Source: AVCC01 sp039920865 (GTDB lineage: Bacteria > Pseudomonadota > Gammaproteobacteria > Burkholderiales > Burkholderiaceae_D). Taken from it: 7,703 nucleotides of DNA. Location of the stretch: the NCBI GenBank assembly GCA_039920865.1, contig JBDSCZ010000295.1, positions 1-7,703 on the forward strand. The letters are read 5' to 3'. A model generated the notes under the pieces. It did not search any database. It saw only the letters and a list, made by a program, of their open reading frames with translations, and had not been told where the DNA came from. Position numbers and translations under genes: made by a program. This document shows, piece after piece, positions 1-5,160 of the stretch. Numbering within the stretch: position 1 is the first letter of the stretch; the number at the start of each line of letters is the position of its first letter.

Positions 1-1337
1 TCCGGATTGGATTTATCAAACAGCACGTCGATGATGTGGTGCATGTCGCGCCAGCCGACGATGAATTCGGCAACATAATCGAGGCCGTATTTGGCCAGGA
101 TGCGCTTGGCCATTTCCATCTGTTTCAAGGTTTCGCTGCCCATCGCCTGCGACACCGGAGCGAACCACATCGAGCCACCGCCGCCACGCCAGTTATACAA
201 GCCAAACTCGGTCAGGTTGGGTTTGCCGCGCATCAGGTCGGAGCGGTACTGGAATACCGGATTGTTGCCCTCTTCCTCTGCGGTGACGATACGGCACTTC
301 GGATGTTTCTTGAAAAAGTGCTGGATGATCTGCCAGTTGACTTCGATTTGTTCGGGTGAGCCGTATAGCGCTGCGTAGACATTCCAGGCGCCGACGTTGT
401 TTTTCTTCGCAACCTCTTTCAATACCTCGTCCGGGATCTGCCCCTGGCCCTGATACACGCTGCTGCGTTTGACCGTGACAGCCGCTTCCCAGATGGTGTT
501 GGCAATCACGATCGCGTTCGGGATGATCATCGAAATGCGCAGCGGACGGATGGTCTCGACGATATCGACAATGTCGGTTTCATCCGGAAAACGGATACAG
601 AATGGCTTGTAGGCTGGTGGCTCAGGCATCAGCCAGATGCCGAGCTTGGTCACAATGCCGTAGTTCGATTGGGTGAAGATACCGTCCAGCGATGGGCCGT
701 AGCCCCATTTGAAGACTTGCCATGTATTCGAGTTAGGCATCCCGCCCATTCCTGTGCGCAGCACCTCGCCAGTGGCGAGGATCACCTCCATGCCGCAGGA
801 AAACAAAAAATGTTCGCCATACGGGGTATAGCCGACGCCGCGATCGACGGTGTTGCCCAGCGGCCCGGCAATCGCCGATGGCGCCGGACACGACATCCAG
901 AGCGGCAGCTTGTGTTCCTGAAGGTAATCGTACAGTTGCTGGTAGGTCACGCCCGGCTCCACCAGTGCATAGCCGAGTTCGGCATTGACCTCGATGATCT
1001 TGTTCATGCGCTTCAGGTCCAGCACCACCTGTCCGCGCTCGCCCGGCGCGACCGAACCATAGCCCAGGTTCTTGCCGGTGGAAATGGTCCATACCGGCAC
1101 CTTGTATTTATTGCAGACCGTCAGGATTTGCTGGATATGCTCGACCGAGTGGGCGACGACGGCGGCCGACGGCGCATGACTATCATCGGCCACTGCCATC
1201 ATGGTCTTGCGATAGGGCGTGAGTTGGCTGGCGCTGGTGAGCACATTGTCGGCTCCCAGGATGCGCTGGAAAGCGGCGATGGCCTTGTCGAAGGTGGCTT
1301 CGGACACGCCTTTGGGCAGTGCGATGTATTTGGACAT
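1..1337 (-). CDS. pchF: p-Cresol methylhydroxylase flavoprotein subunit (4-cresol dehydrogenase), 3' end cut off
   Basis: This FAD subunit hydroxylates the methyl group of p-cresol with water, giving 4-hydroxybenzyl alcohol and then 4-hydroxybenzaldehyde, and passes electrons to cytochrome PchC. I translated 445 codons from the ATG at 1337 to the window edge with no stop or frameshift; the Pseudomonas putida protein is about 520 residues, so roughly 75 are missing. The N-terminus (ALPKGVSEATFDKA), the FAD-binding segment TISTGKNLGYGSVAPGERG near residues 89-107, and EFGLYNWRGGGGSMWFAP near 377-394 match the PchF/vanillyl-alcohol oxidase family. Tyr381 aligns with the tyrosine that covalently holds FAD in PCMH (Tyr384). 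Glu377, Glu424, His433 and Asp437 align with its active-site residues. No signal peptide is visible although the enzyme is periplasmic in Pseudomonas. GGGGAA just upstream is a modest ribosome binding site. It is the last visible gene of pchC-pchX-pchF. A paralogue acting on p-ethylphenol or eugenol is less likely given pchC/pchX beside it. Confidence 0.95.
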   Translation of the reverse strand, partial: MSKYIALPKGVSEATFDKAIAAFQRILGADNVLTSASQLTPYRKTMMAVADDSHAPSAAVVAHSVEHIQQILTVCNKYKVPVWTISTGKNLGYGSVAPGERGQVVLDLKRMNKIIEVNAELGYALVEPGVTYQQLYDYLQEHKLPLWMSCPAPSAIAGPLGNTVDRGVGYTPYGEHFLFSCGMEVILATGEVLRTGMGGMPNSNTWQVFKWGYGPSLDGIFTQSNYGIVTKLGIWLMPEPPAYKPFCIRFPDETDIVDIVETIRPLRISMIIPNAIVIANTIWEAAVTVKRSSVYQGQGQIPDEVLKEVAKKNNVGAWNVYAALYGSPEQIEVNWQIIQHFFKKHPKCRIVTAEEEGNNPVFQYRSDLMRGKPNLTEFGLYNWRGGGGSMWFAPVSQAMGSETLKQMEMAKRILAKYGLDYVAEFIVGWRDMHHIIDVLFDKSNP

Positions 1338-1359
1338 GGAATTCCCCAGAAATCGTTTA

Positions 1360-1388
1360 GTACGCAAGTACCGCAGTACGTTTGGTAC
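1360..1388. repeat. Cluster of four GTAC tetramers between pchX and pchF
   Basis: GTAC occurs at 1360-1363, 1368-1371, 1376-1379 and 1385-1388, at spacings of 8, 8 and 9 bases, in the 96-base gap between pchX and pchF. Each GTAC is self-complementary, so any two copies can pair in the transcript. The pchF ribosome binding site lies just downstream. No known function; it could be chance. Confidence 0.4.
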
Positions 1389-1433
1389 GGCAACGCCTTG
1401 CAGCGCTGTTCTCGTTGTCAATGCGGATTGGCA

Positions 1434-2303
1434 TTACGCTTCCATCACAAACGAAACGTAGCTGTCGTGTACCGCGCCATTCTCATGCGGCAGTAACTGA
1501 TGGATGAAAGCCTGTTTGACGCAGGGCGCACTGTTGCTGACACTGCCTGCAGCCAACACAGCCAGCGTCTGCCCCAGCGTCTGCTCCCAGCCTTGGCTGG
1601 CAACACTGGGCGGTGCAATAGGGGGCGGTTTCGCACTGCGCCAGCAACGCAAGGATTCGGCCTGACTGGCATTTACGCCGAGCGCATCGCAACCTTGTTC
1701 GATACCGAGCCCGGACAAATGCAGCCAGATTGCATCCTGCGACGACGCACCCGATACCCGATATGACGCAAACCCGAGTGACGACCAGTCAACGCCGCGT
1801 AACGCACGGCCACTGCCGCCCAGCGGCACTTCGGTAATGGCGAAAGCGGCGTTGCCCTGCACCAGTGCGGCAGCCAGCGTTTGTGCCGCGCCATGAAAGC
1901 CCGGCACCGAATGCAGGGCATGCCGGGCGCTGCTGCCGTCAGCGGCAATCATGTGACGCCCCTCGAACATCTGGGCTACGCCTGCATCGCGCGCCAACTC
2001 GGAAAACAGCACATAGGCGGCATCCGACATCAGTCCTACCAAGCGCTTGCCGCGCACTTTGGAAAACAAGCGATGCAGCGCGCCGGCATCGGGCAGGCCA
2101 GATCCGAACGCGACGCTGCCGGCTGCCGGTATTCCCACCCCGAACCGGGCTGCGGTAGCGGCCATGCCGGCCGTAAGCACCATGATTTCGCGCGGTGCAA
2201 TCGGGGCTGCGGTAGCTGCTAAGGAAAACCGGGGCAAGCCATAAGCCGCCAGTGCGCTGCCGGCCATCATGCCTTTGAGGATGCCGCGACGAGTAATGTG
2301 CAT
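1434..2303 (-). CDS. pchX: PchX-like protein with Tat signal, function unknown, between the PCMH subunit genes
   Basis: The protein has 289 residues from the ATG at 2303, which has a GGGAAGG ribosome binding site and lies 11 bases after the pchC stop. The same frame is open further upstream, but that stretch overlaps pchC and is not used. The N-terminus carries a twin-arginine motif (TRRGILKG, residues 4-11), a hydrophobic stretch and a likely AxA cleavage site at about residue 32, so export of a folded protein is predicted. The mature part is rich in alanine and glycine. It has three scattered cysteines and no haem, iron-sulfur or nucleotide motif that I can see. The gene order pchC-pchX-pchF is that of the P. 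putida pchACXF operon, where PchX has no established function; the symbol rests on this position and on co-occurrence, not on a sequence match I could run. A role in PCMH export, flavinylation or assembly is inference. Confidence 0.75.
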   Translation of the reverse strand: MHITRRGILKGMMAGSALAAYGLPRFSLAATAAPIAPREIMVLTAGMAATAARFGVGIPAAGSVAFGSGLPDAGALHRLFSKVRGKRLVGLMSDAAYVLFSELARDAGVAQMFEGRHMIAADGSSARHALHSVPGFHGAAQTLAAALVQGNAAFAITEVPLGGSGRALRGVDWSSLGFASYRVSGASSQDAIWLHLSGLGIEQGCDALGVNASQAESLRCWRSAKPPPIAPPSVASQGWEQTLGQTLAVLAAGSVSNSAPCVKQAFIHQLLPHENGAVHDSYVSFVMEA

Positions 2304-2314
2304 GGCGCCTTCCC

Positions 2315-2602
2315 TCACTGGATGTACTTGATTATTTTGGCTAGCGTCGCGTCGTCTATCTCGCTTTGACGGAACGGCGGCATCGCCCGATTGCCCGAAC
2401 GTACCACCAGTTGGATCAGGTCGGGACTCTTGCCCAAACCCTTGATGACCGGGCCAATGCCACGATCGTGGCAAAAACTGCAAACCTTGCTGTAAGCCTC
2501 TTGACCGCTCAGCCACTGACCGTTGCCATCCGCCATGGCAGCACTGGCAAGCAGCATGACCGGCATGCCGATGCAGAGCCGGAAAAACGTCTTTTGTCTC
2601 AT
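2315..2602 (-). CDS. pchC: p-Cresol methylhydroxylase cytochrome c subunit
   Basis: This small periplasmic c-type cytochrome accepts electrons from the PchF flavin and hands them to the respiratory chain. It is 95 residues from the ATG at 2602, chosen because AGAGGAGAGG sits immediately upstream; an in-frame ATG at 2632 would put an unlikely ten-residue charged extension before the signal peptide. Residues 1-24 form a Sec signal peptide ending AAMA. The haem motif is CSFCH (Cys41, Cys44, His45), and Met74 in RAMPPF is the expected sixth ligand. The mature length of about 71 residues is close to that of the P. putida subunit. It is the first gene of the pch unit, downstream of a sigma-54-type promoter, and is followed after 11 bases by pchX. 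A generic c5/c6-type monohaem cytochrome is the fallback call, but the neighbours make PchC much more likely. Confidence 0.92.
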   Translation of the reverse strand: MRQKTFFRLCIGMPVMLLASAAMADGNGQWLSGQEAYSKVCSFCHDRGIGPVIKGLGKSPDLIQLVVRSGNRAMPPFRQSEIDDATLAKIIKYIQ

Positions 2603-2677
2603 GTACCTCTCCTCTGGTTGAATACCTTGCAAGCACGCTTGCCGGTATCGTTCTCTCGTAGTCGTGCAAGAATCTGT

Positions 2678-2693
2678 AGCAGGACCCGTGCCA
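2678..2693 (-). promoter_or_regulatory. Sigma-54 (-24/-12) promoter upstream of pchC
   Basis: The minus strand reads TGGCACGGGTCCTGCT. This keeps the invariant GG and GC elements exactly 10 bases apart and matches TGGCACG-N4-TTGCW at all defined positions except the first T of TTGC. It lies 76 bases upstream of the pchC start and so predicts a leader of about 65 bases. Sigma-54-dependent regulators control several alkylphenol operons in denitrifying betaproteobacteria, which fits. Transcription would then need an activator ATPase that is not encoded in this window. Confidence 0.75.
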
Positions 2694-3019
2694 GAAGCTA
2701 AGTACTTGAAACCATGGGTTTATATTTTGATGCGTTGCAACATATTGATTTATAAGGGTTTATCAAATGATTAAAAAATAGTGCTATTGATTATTTGGTA
2801 AATAAATCGATGGCGTAGCTTCCGTCAAACGCCGATACGTGTTTCTTCGGGTTACGGCGGGTGCTTGAACCTGGAAATGGCAGCGGGTTGTTTCACAGCT
2901 TCGATAAGGGAATGATTACTTCGCGTGTTGCACGGATAAGACCCATTGGCCTGGATGCAAGTCAGACAATGTGGCGCTAAACCCGCTGGGTATCGATGAC
3001 GCGCTTTGATTGCTTCGAA
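2694..3019. other. Intergenic region between the PHP gene and the pch operon
   Basis: I find no gene here. The part nearer pchC (about 2700-2815) is strongly AT-rich, unlike the coding sequence around it. It holds the perfect 8-base palindrome GTTGCAAC (2734-2741) and the inverted repeat at 2764-2797. The remainder has ordinary composition. CAGCGGGTT (2881-2889) and AACCCGCTG (2980-2988) are inverted copies about 90 bases apart, too distant to be a convincing terminator. No clear intrinsic terminator for the PHP gene is visible. Confidence 0.6.
2764..2797. promoter_or_regulatory. AT-rich inverted repeat, candidate upstream activator site for pch
   Basis: CAAATGATTA (2764-2773) and TGATTATTTG (2788-2797) are inverted copies matching at 8 of 10 positions. 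Between them lies a perfect inner repeat AATAG-TG-CTATT (2777-2788). The centre is about 100-115 bases upstream of the predicted transcription start, a usual distance for binding sites of NtrC-type activators. Binding by such a protein is inference. Confidence 0.4.
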
Positions 3020-3670
3020 TTATTGGCTTGGCGCGGTTGGTACGGGCGGATGGTAGCCGGGGTAGTAGCCGCCCTGGCAGGCACCGGCGCGGATCGCAGC
3101 GATAAAGCTGGCCATGTCGGTGACCGGTTGCAGGAATTCGGTGGCGCAGCGCCCGACCGCGGAGGCCTTATGGCAGTCGCTACCGCCGAGGCTGGGCAAG
3201 TGCATGTGGCGGGCGGCCTGGATCGCCAGATCATTATCTGTTTCGTAATTGGAACCGTTATGGGTTTCGACTGCGGCGATTCCCTGCAGGTCGAGGATGT
3301 CTTCCAGCAGGCTGCAGACGCCGACTTCGCGAAACGGATGCGCGGGCACGCAGATCGCGCCCAGTTCGATGATGCGTTCGATCACTGCCGGCAGCGGCAG
3401 CCAGCTATCGCGGCCCCAGATATTCCAGCCATCGTCCTCGACGCCGTAGGCGAGCATATGGCCCTTGTCGGTCGCAATCTCGACCCCGCGCAGCAGCAGC
3501 AAGCCCTCGTCGCGCGCGATCGCTTCAATCGGTTTTGATGCTTCGTACGAGTAGTGTTCGGTGATCACGATCCCGTCCAGCCCGAGCGCCTTGGCGCGCC
3601 GGATCAGGTCGAGCGGTTCGAGCCAGTTATCGTACGAATGCTTGGTGTGGCAATGGGTGTCGATCCACAT
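3020..3670 (-). CDS. PHP-domain metal-dependent phosphoesterase
   Basis: This 216-residue protein belongs to the PHP (polymerase and histidinol phosphatase) superfamily, whose members hydrolyse phosphoesters with a two- or three-metal centre. The metal-ligand motifs appear in order: DTHCHT (Asp4-His6-His8), ITEHYS (Glu38-His39), RGVEI (Glu64), GHM (His71), PAHPF (His111), ETHNG (His137) and GSDCH (Asp165-His167). The set looks complete, so a catalytically active enzyme is expected. No signal peptide or membrane segment is visible, so it is probably cytoplasmic. The start at 3670 is supported by the first PHP motif beginning at residue 4, although no good ribosome binding site precedes it. It lies 212 structured bases downstream of the acetyltransferase gene and before the pch promoter. 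The substrate is unknown; nucleotide or sugar phosphates are typical of the family. A direct role in aromatic catabolism is not evident from sequence. Confidence 0.88.
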   Translation of the reverse strand: MWIDTHCHTKHSYDNWLEPLDLIRRAKALGLDGIVITEHYSYEASKPIEAIARDEGLLLLRGVEIATDKGHMLAYGVEDDGWNIWGRDSWLPLPAVIERIIELGAICVPAHPFREVGVCSLLEDILDLQGIAAVETHNGSNYETDNDLAIQAARHMHLPSLGGSDCHKASAVGRCATEFLQPVTDMASFIAAIRAGACQGGYYPGYHPPVPTAPSQ

Positions 3671-3700
3671 GGGTGGCGGGGTTTGAAAAGCTTTAAAAGG

Positions 3701-3730
3701 AACTCCTCTTGCGTTTGCGGAAGAGGAGTT
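3701..3730 (-). terminator. Hairpin upstream of the PHP gene, possible terminator or leader structure
   Basis: AACTCCTCTT (3701-3710) and AAGAGGAGTT (3721-3730) form a perfect 10-bp stem around a 10-base loop. On the minus strand the stem is followed by CCTTTT, so it could act as a weak terminator of the upstream bzd/GNAT transcript. The 3' arm also contains a GAGGAG sequence, but no start codon lies at a usable distance. It could instead be a leader structure of the PHP mRNA. Confidence 0.4.
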
Positions 3731-3753
3731 GCAGAGTGCGTTAGCCGGCTTTG

Positions 3754-3767
3754 ATAATTCGAATTAT
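3754..3767. repeat. Perfect 14-base palindrome ATAATTCGAATTAT
   Basis: The sequence is identical to its reverse complement over 14 bases. It lies about 85 bases upstream of the PHP start, a reasonable place for a dimeric repressor or activator site. The protein that would bind it is unknown. Confidence 0.5.
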
Positions 3768-3773
3768 TCAATG

Positions 3774-3800
3774 GGTATAGTGAAAAAATATGCCTATACC
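3774..3800. repeat. Inverted repeat GGTATAG/CTATACC
   Basis: GGTATAG (3774-3780) and CTATACC (3794-3800) are perfect inverted copies around 13 AT-rich bases. Their centres are one and a half helical turns or slightly more apart, compatible with an operator. The stem is short, so a strong RNA hairpin is less likely. Confidence 0.4.
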
Positions 3801-3815
3801 GCTTATTCTTATTGC

Positions 3816-3851
3816 CGCTAAAAATATACGGTACGCAGTATATTTTTAGCG
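3816..3851. repeat. Perfect 14-bp-stem hairpin downstream of the GNAT gene
   Basis: CGCTAAAAATATAC (3816-3829) and GTATATTTTTAGCG (3838-3851) are perfect inverted copies around an 8-base loop. It begins 31 bases after the GNAT stop codon, where a terminator would be expected. The T-run is buried inside the stem and CG pairs close it, so it is not a textbook intrinsic terminator. It may act as a bidirectional 3' end or mRNA-stabilising element, or as a DNA binding site. Confidence 0.55.
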
Positions 3852-3882
3852 CTGCAGCCGGCCAGCGCCTTCAAAAAATGCA

Positions 3883-4335
3883 TCAGGGTAATTGCAGCTC
3901 GAGGTTGATGCGTTTGGATGGCTGGAACTTGTGATTCGCAAAAAAGCGTTCGAGCGAGAAGTCGTTCCAGTTCACCAGCGTGTAAATCCTTTTGACGCCT
4001 ATCCCTTTCATGTTGGTCAGGAACTGGTCCATCAGGTCATGCGCGACGCCGCGGTTCTGGAATTCCGGATGGACCCCGACGGTATCGATCGTGGCGCTGG
4101 TTTCGGGAATGCCGAATTCGCCGAAATAGACGTCGCCCATGATGAAGCCGGTTACCTTGCCTTCCACCTCCGCCACTAGCGAGGTGTTGATATTGTTCGG
4201 GTTATTGACCACGGCTTCGATCTTGCGTTCGTAATACTCGCGCCGCTGCTGCTTGGATACCAGCGCATCGATTGCCACCACCGCATCAATATCGTCGCGC
4301 CGCATGACGCGCATCTTCGGTTCCTGGAGTGCCAT
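3883..4335 (-). CDS. GNAT-family N-acetyltransferase
   Basis: This 150-residue protein has the GNAT fold and transfers an acetyl group from acetyl-CoA to an amine. The acetyl-CoA binding motif A is clear at residues 82-102 (TIDTVGVHPEFQNRGVAHDL), with the Q-x-R-G-x-A signature as Gln93-Arg95-Gly96-Ala98. The later segment near residues 123-143 (NWNDFSLERFFANHKF) is motif B. Length is typical for a single-domain GNAT. The start at 4335 has AGGAGA at a good distance. The gene follows the CxxC protein gene after 69 bases in the benzoyl-CoA reductase series, suggesting co-transcription. The substrate cannot be read from sequence. A predicted GNAT gene (badL) is present in the Rhodopseudomonas palustris benzoate cluster, and lysine acetylation of acyl-CoA ligases is known in that pathway, so a protein-acetylating role is a reasonable hypothesis. 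A small-molecule substrate is equally possible. Confidence 0.88.
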   Translation of the reverse strand: MALQEPKMRVMRRDDIDAVVAIDALVSKQQRREYYERKIEAVVNNPNNINTSLVAEVEGKVTGFIMGDVYFGEFGIPETSATIDTVGVHPEFQNRGVAHDLMDQFLTNMKGIGVKRIYTLVNWNDFSLERFFANHKFQPSKRINLELQLP

Positions 4336-4404
4336 TTATATCTCCTGTATGTGAAATGATTTGCCGGGAAGTTCCGGCGGTTTTCAAACATTCGTCAAAC
4401 GATG

Positions 4405-4698
4405 CTAAAACAATTCGTCGCTGACCATCGACCTGGAATTGGCATCGGTACCCTTGCGGATATACAGATCACCGGCAATTTGTCCATCGTCGGGACCAGC
4501 GCTAAAGCATGTGTTGCAACTGTCGTCCGTTGCTTCGACCGGATGTTGGACGATAGTCACTTCGTAACCAAGCTGGCGGTAGTTCTCAGCTATCTCCGAC
4601 AGGCGTGGTTCGCCAATTGTGGTTTGCTTGGTCCATCCTTGCGCCAGCAGGTCGCCTTCCTTGCCACCCTTTACCAGTTTTAACGGGATCCGGATCAT
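4405..4698 (-). CDS. Small conserved-looking CxxC protein, unrecognised
   Basis: The protein has 97 residues. The ATG at 4698 is preferred because AAGGAAG precedes it by a normal distance; upstream in-frame extension would overlap the ferredoxin gene in another frame. I do not recognise the family. It starts MIRIPLKLVKGGKEGDLLA and is mixed charged and hydrophobic, without a signal peptide or membrane segment. A single Cys-x2-Cys pair (SCNTC, Cys61 and Cys64) follows a predicted beta-strand-like segment (YEVTIVQHPV). The pair could bind a metal, help ligate a cluster in a complex, or act in thiol redox chemistry. It sits 103 bases after the ferredoxin stop and 69 before the GNAT gene, within the same directional series. 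In the Azoarcus bzd operon, genes of unassigned function (bzdS, bzdT, bzdU) follow the ferredoxin gene; whether this is one of them I cannot tell. Confidence 0.75.
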   Translation of the reverse strand: MIRIPLKLVKGGKEGDLLAQGWTKQTTIGEPRLSEIAENYRQLGYEVTIVQHPVEATDDSCNTCFSAGPDDGQIAGDLYIRKGTDANSRSMVSDELF

Positions 4699-4719
4699 GT
4701 CGTTTCTTCCTTGTGAGGA

Positions 4720-4742
4720 CTGCTGCAAATCGCAGGCAGCAG
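4720..4742 (-). repeat. Hairpin in the leader of the CxxC protein gene
   Basis: CTGCTGC (4720-4726) and GCAGCAG (4736-4742) form a 7-bp stem with a 9-base loop, ending about 10 bases before the AAGGAAG ribosome binding site. It may influence translation or mark an mRNA processing point. It has no U-tract, so termination is unlikely. Confidence 0.35.
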
Positions 4743-4787
4743 GGTGCGTAGTGCCTCCCCCTGCAATTCCCTGAATCGCGCACAGCC

Positions 4788-4809
4788 CCTGGTGATGCGC
4801 ATTACCAGG
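4788..4809. repeat. Near-perfect 22-base palindrome spanning the ferredoxin stop codon
   Basis: CCTGGT (4788-4793) pairs with ACCAGG (4804-4809) around the palindromic core ATGCGCAT, with a single mismatched pair. It includes the TAA of the ferredoxin gene. In RNA it would form a hairpin with no following U-tract, so a processing or stability element is more likely than a terminator. A DNA-binding site is the alternative. Confidence 0.5.
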
Positions 4810-5086
4810 AGTGCTTGATCGCACCCGGTGTGCAGGCGCTGCTGCACGGCAGGCTGGTGTAGCCGCTGGACGGCTTGCAGTCGGCACAATCGAAGCCAAG
4901 CGTGCGCCGAAACGATTGCTTGACTGCCACAACTTCATCGTCGTAATCGTCGGTCATGACTTCAAACATCTGCTTCGGGCAGGCGGTCAGGCAGGCGCGC
5001 CCGGCGCTGCAATCAATGCAGTTGTCGGTATCGATGCTGATGTAATACTCGCCCGATCCATCCTTGTATCCATAATTGGCGATCAT
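4802..5086 (-). CDS. bzdM: 2[4Fe-4S] ferredoxin, electron donor to benzoyl-CoA reductase
   Basis: This 94-residue ferredoxin should deliver low-potential electrons to the ATPase module of benzoyl-CoA reductase. The ATG at 5086 has GAGGAG at a good distance; an in-frame ATG 30 bases upstream lacks this. Two cysteine motifs are present: Cys23-x2-Cys26-x5-Cys32-x3-Cys36-Pro and Cys67-x2-Cys70-x10-Cys81-x3-Cys85-Thr-Pro. All eight ligands for two [4Fe-4S] clusters are there, but both motifs are longer between the second and third cysteine than the usual x2. The second resembles the insertion of Allochromatium-type ferredoxins, which have very low-potential clusters. The region between them is acidic (TDDYDDE), suited to docking. 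It follows the bzdQ-like gene after 110 bases that contain a strong hairpin. The symbol follows the Azoarcus bzd nomenclature and depends on the reductase being of that type. Confidence 0.88.
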   Translation of the reverse strand: MIANYGYKDGSGEYYISIDTDNCIDCSAGRACLTACPKQMFEVMTDDYDDEVVAVKQSFRRTLGFDCADCKPSSGYTSLPCSSACTPGAIKHSW

Positions 5087-5100
5087 GGAGCGTTCTCCTC

Positions 5101-5114
5101 GGCGCACAAGCGCC
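5101..5114 (-). repeat. Small hairpin beside the ferredoxin ribosome binding site
   Basis: GGCGC (5101-5105) and GCGCC (5110-5114) form a 5-bp GC stem with a 4-base loop, directly before the GAGGAG of the ferredoxin gene on the minus strand. It could modulate access to the ribosome binding site, but the stem is short and may be chance. Confidence 0.3.
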
Positions 5115-5160
5115 ATTGTCGGTTCGGCCCGAATCCGGTGGCAGCAATTCGGGATTACTT

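Noticed and set aside
669..1496. 275-codon plus-strand open frame
   Set aside because: It is antisense to pchF, whose minus-strand translation matches a known family residue by residue. The plus-strand product shows no recognisable motif.
1434..2669. A 411-residue reading of the pchX frame from 2669
   Set aside because: The added N-terminal part overlaps pchC in another frame and is low-quality sequence. The Tat signal and ribosome binding site set the start at 2303.
2881..2988. Inverted copies CAGCGGGTT and AACCCGCTG as a PHP gene terminator
   Set aside because: The arms are about 90 bases apart with no following T-tract, so a terminator is not credible and chance is likely.
2996..3538. 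180-codon plus-strand open frame
   Set aside because: It is antisense to the PHP gene, in which all metal motifs are present.
3671..3882. CRISPR-like or tandem repeat array
   Set aside because: The four inverted repeats differ in sequence and there is no regular repeat-spacer pattern.
4405..4938. A 177-residue reading of the CxxC protein frame from 4938
   Set aside because: The extension overlaps the ferredoxin gene. The ATG at 4698 has its own ribosome binding site and begins a sensible protein.
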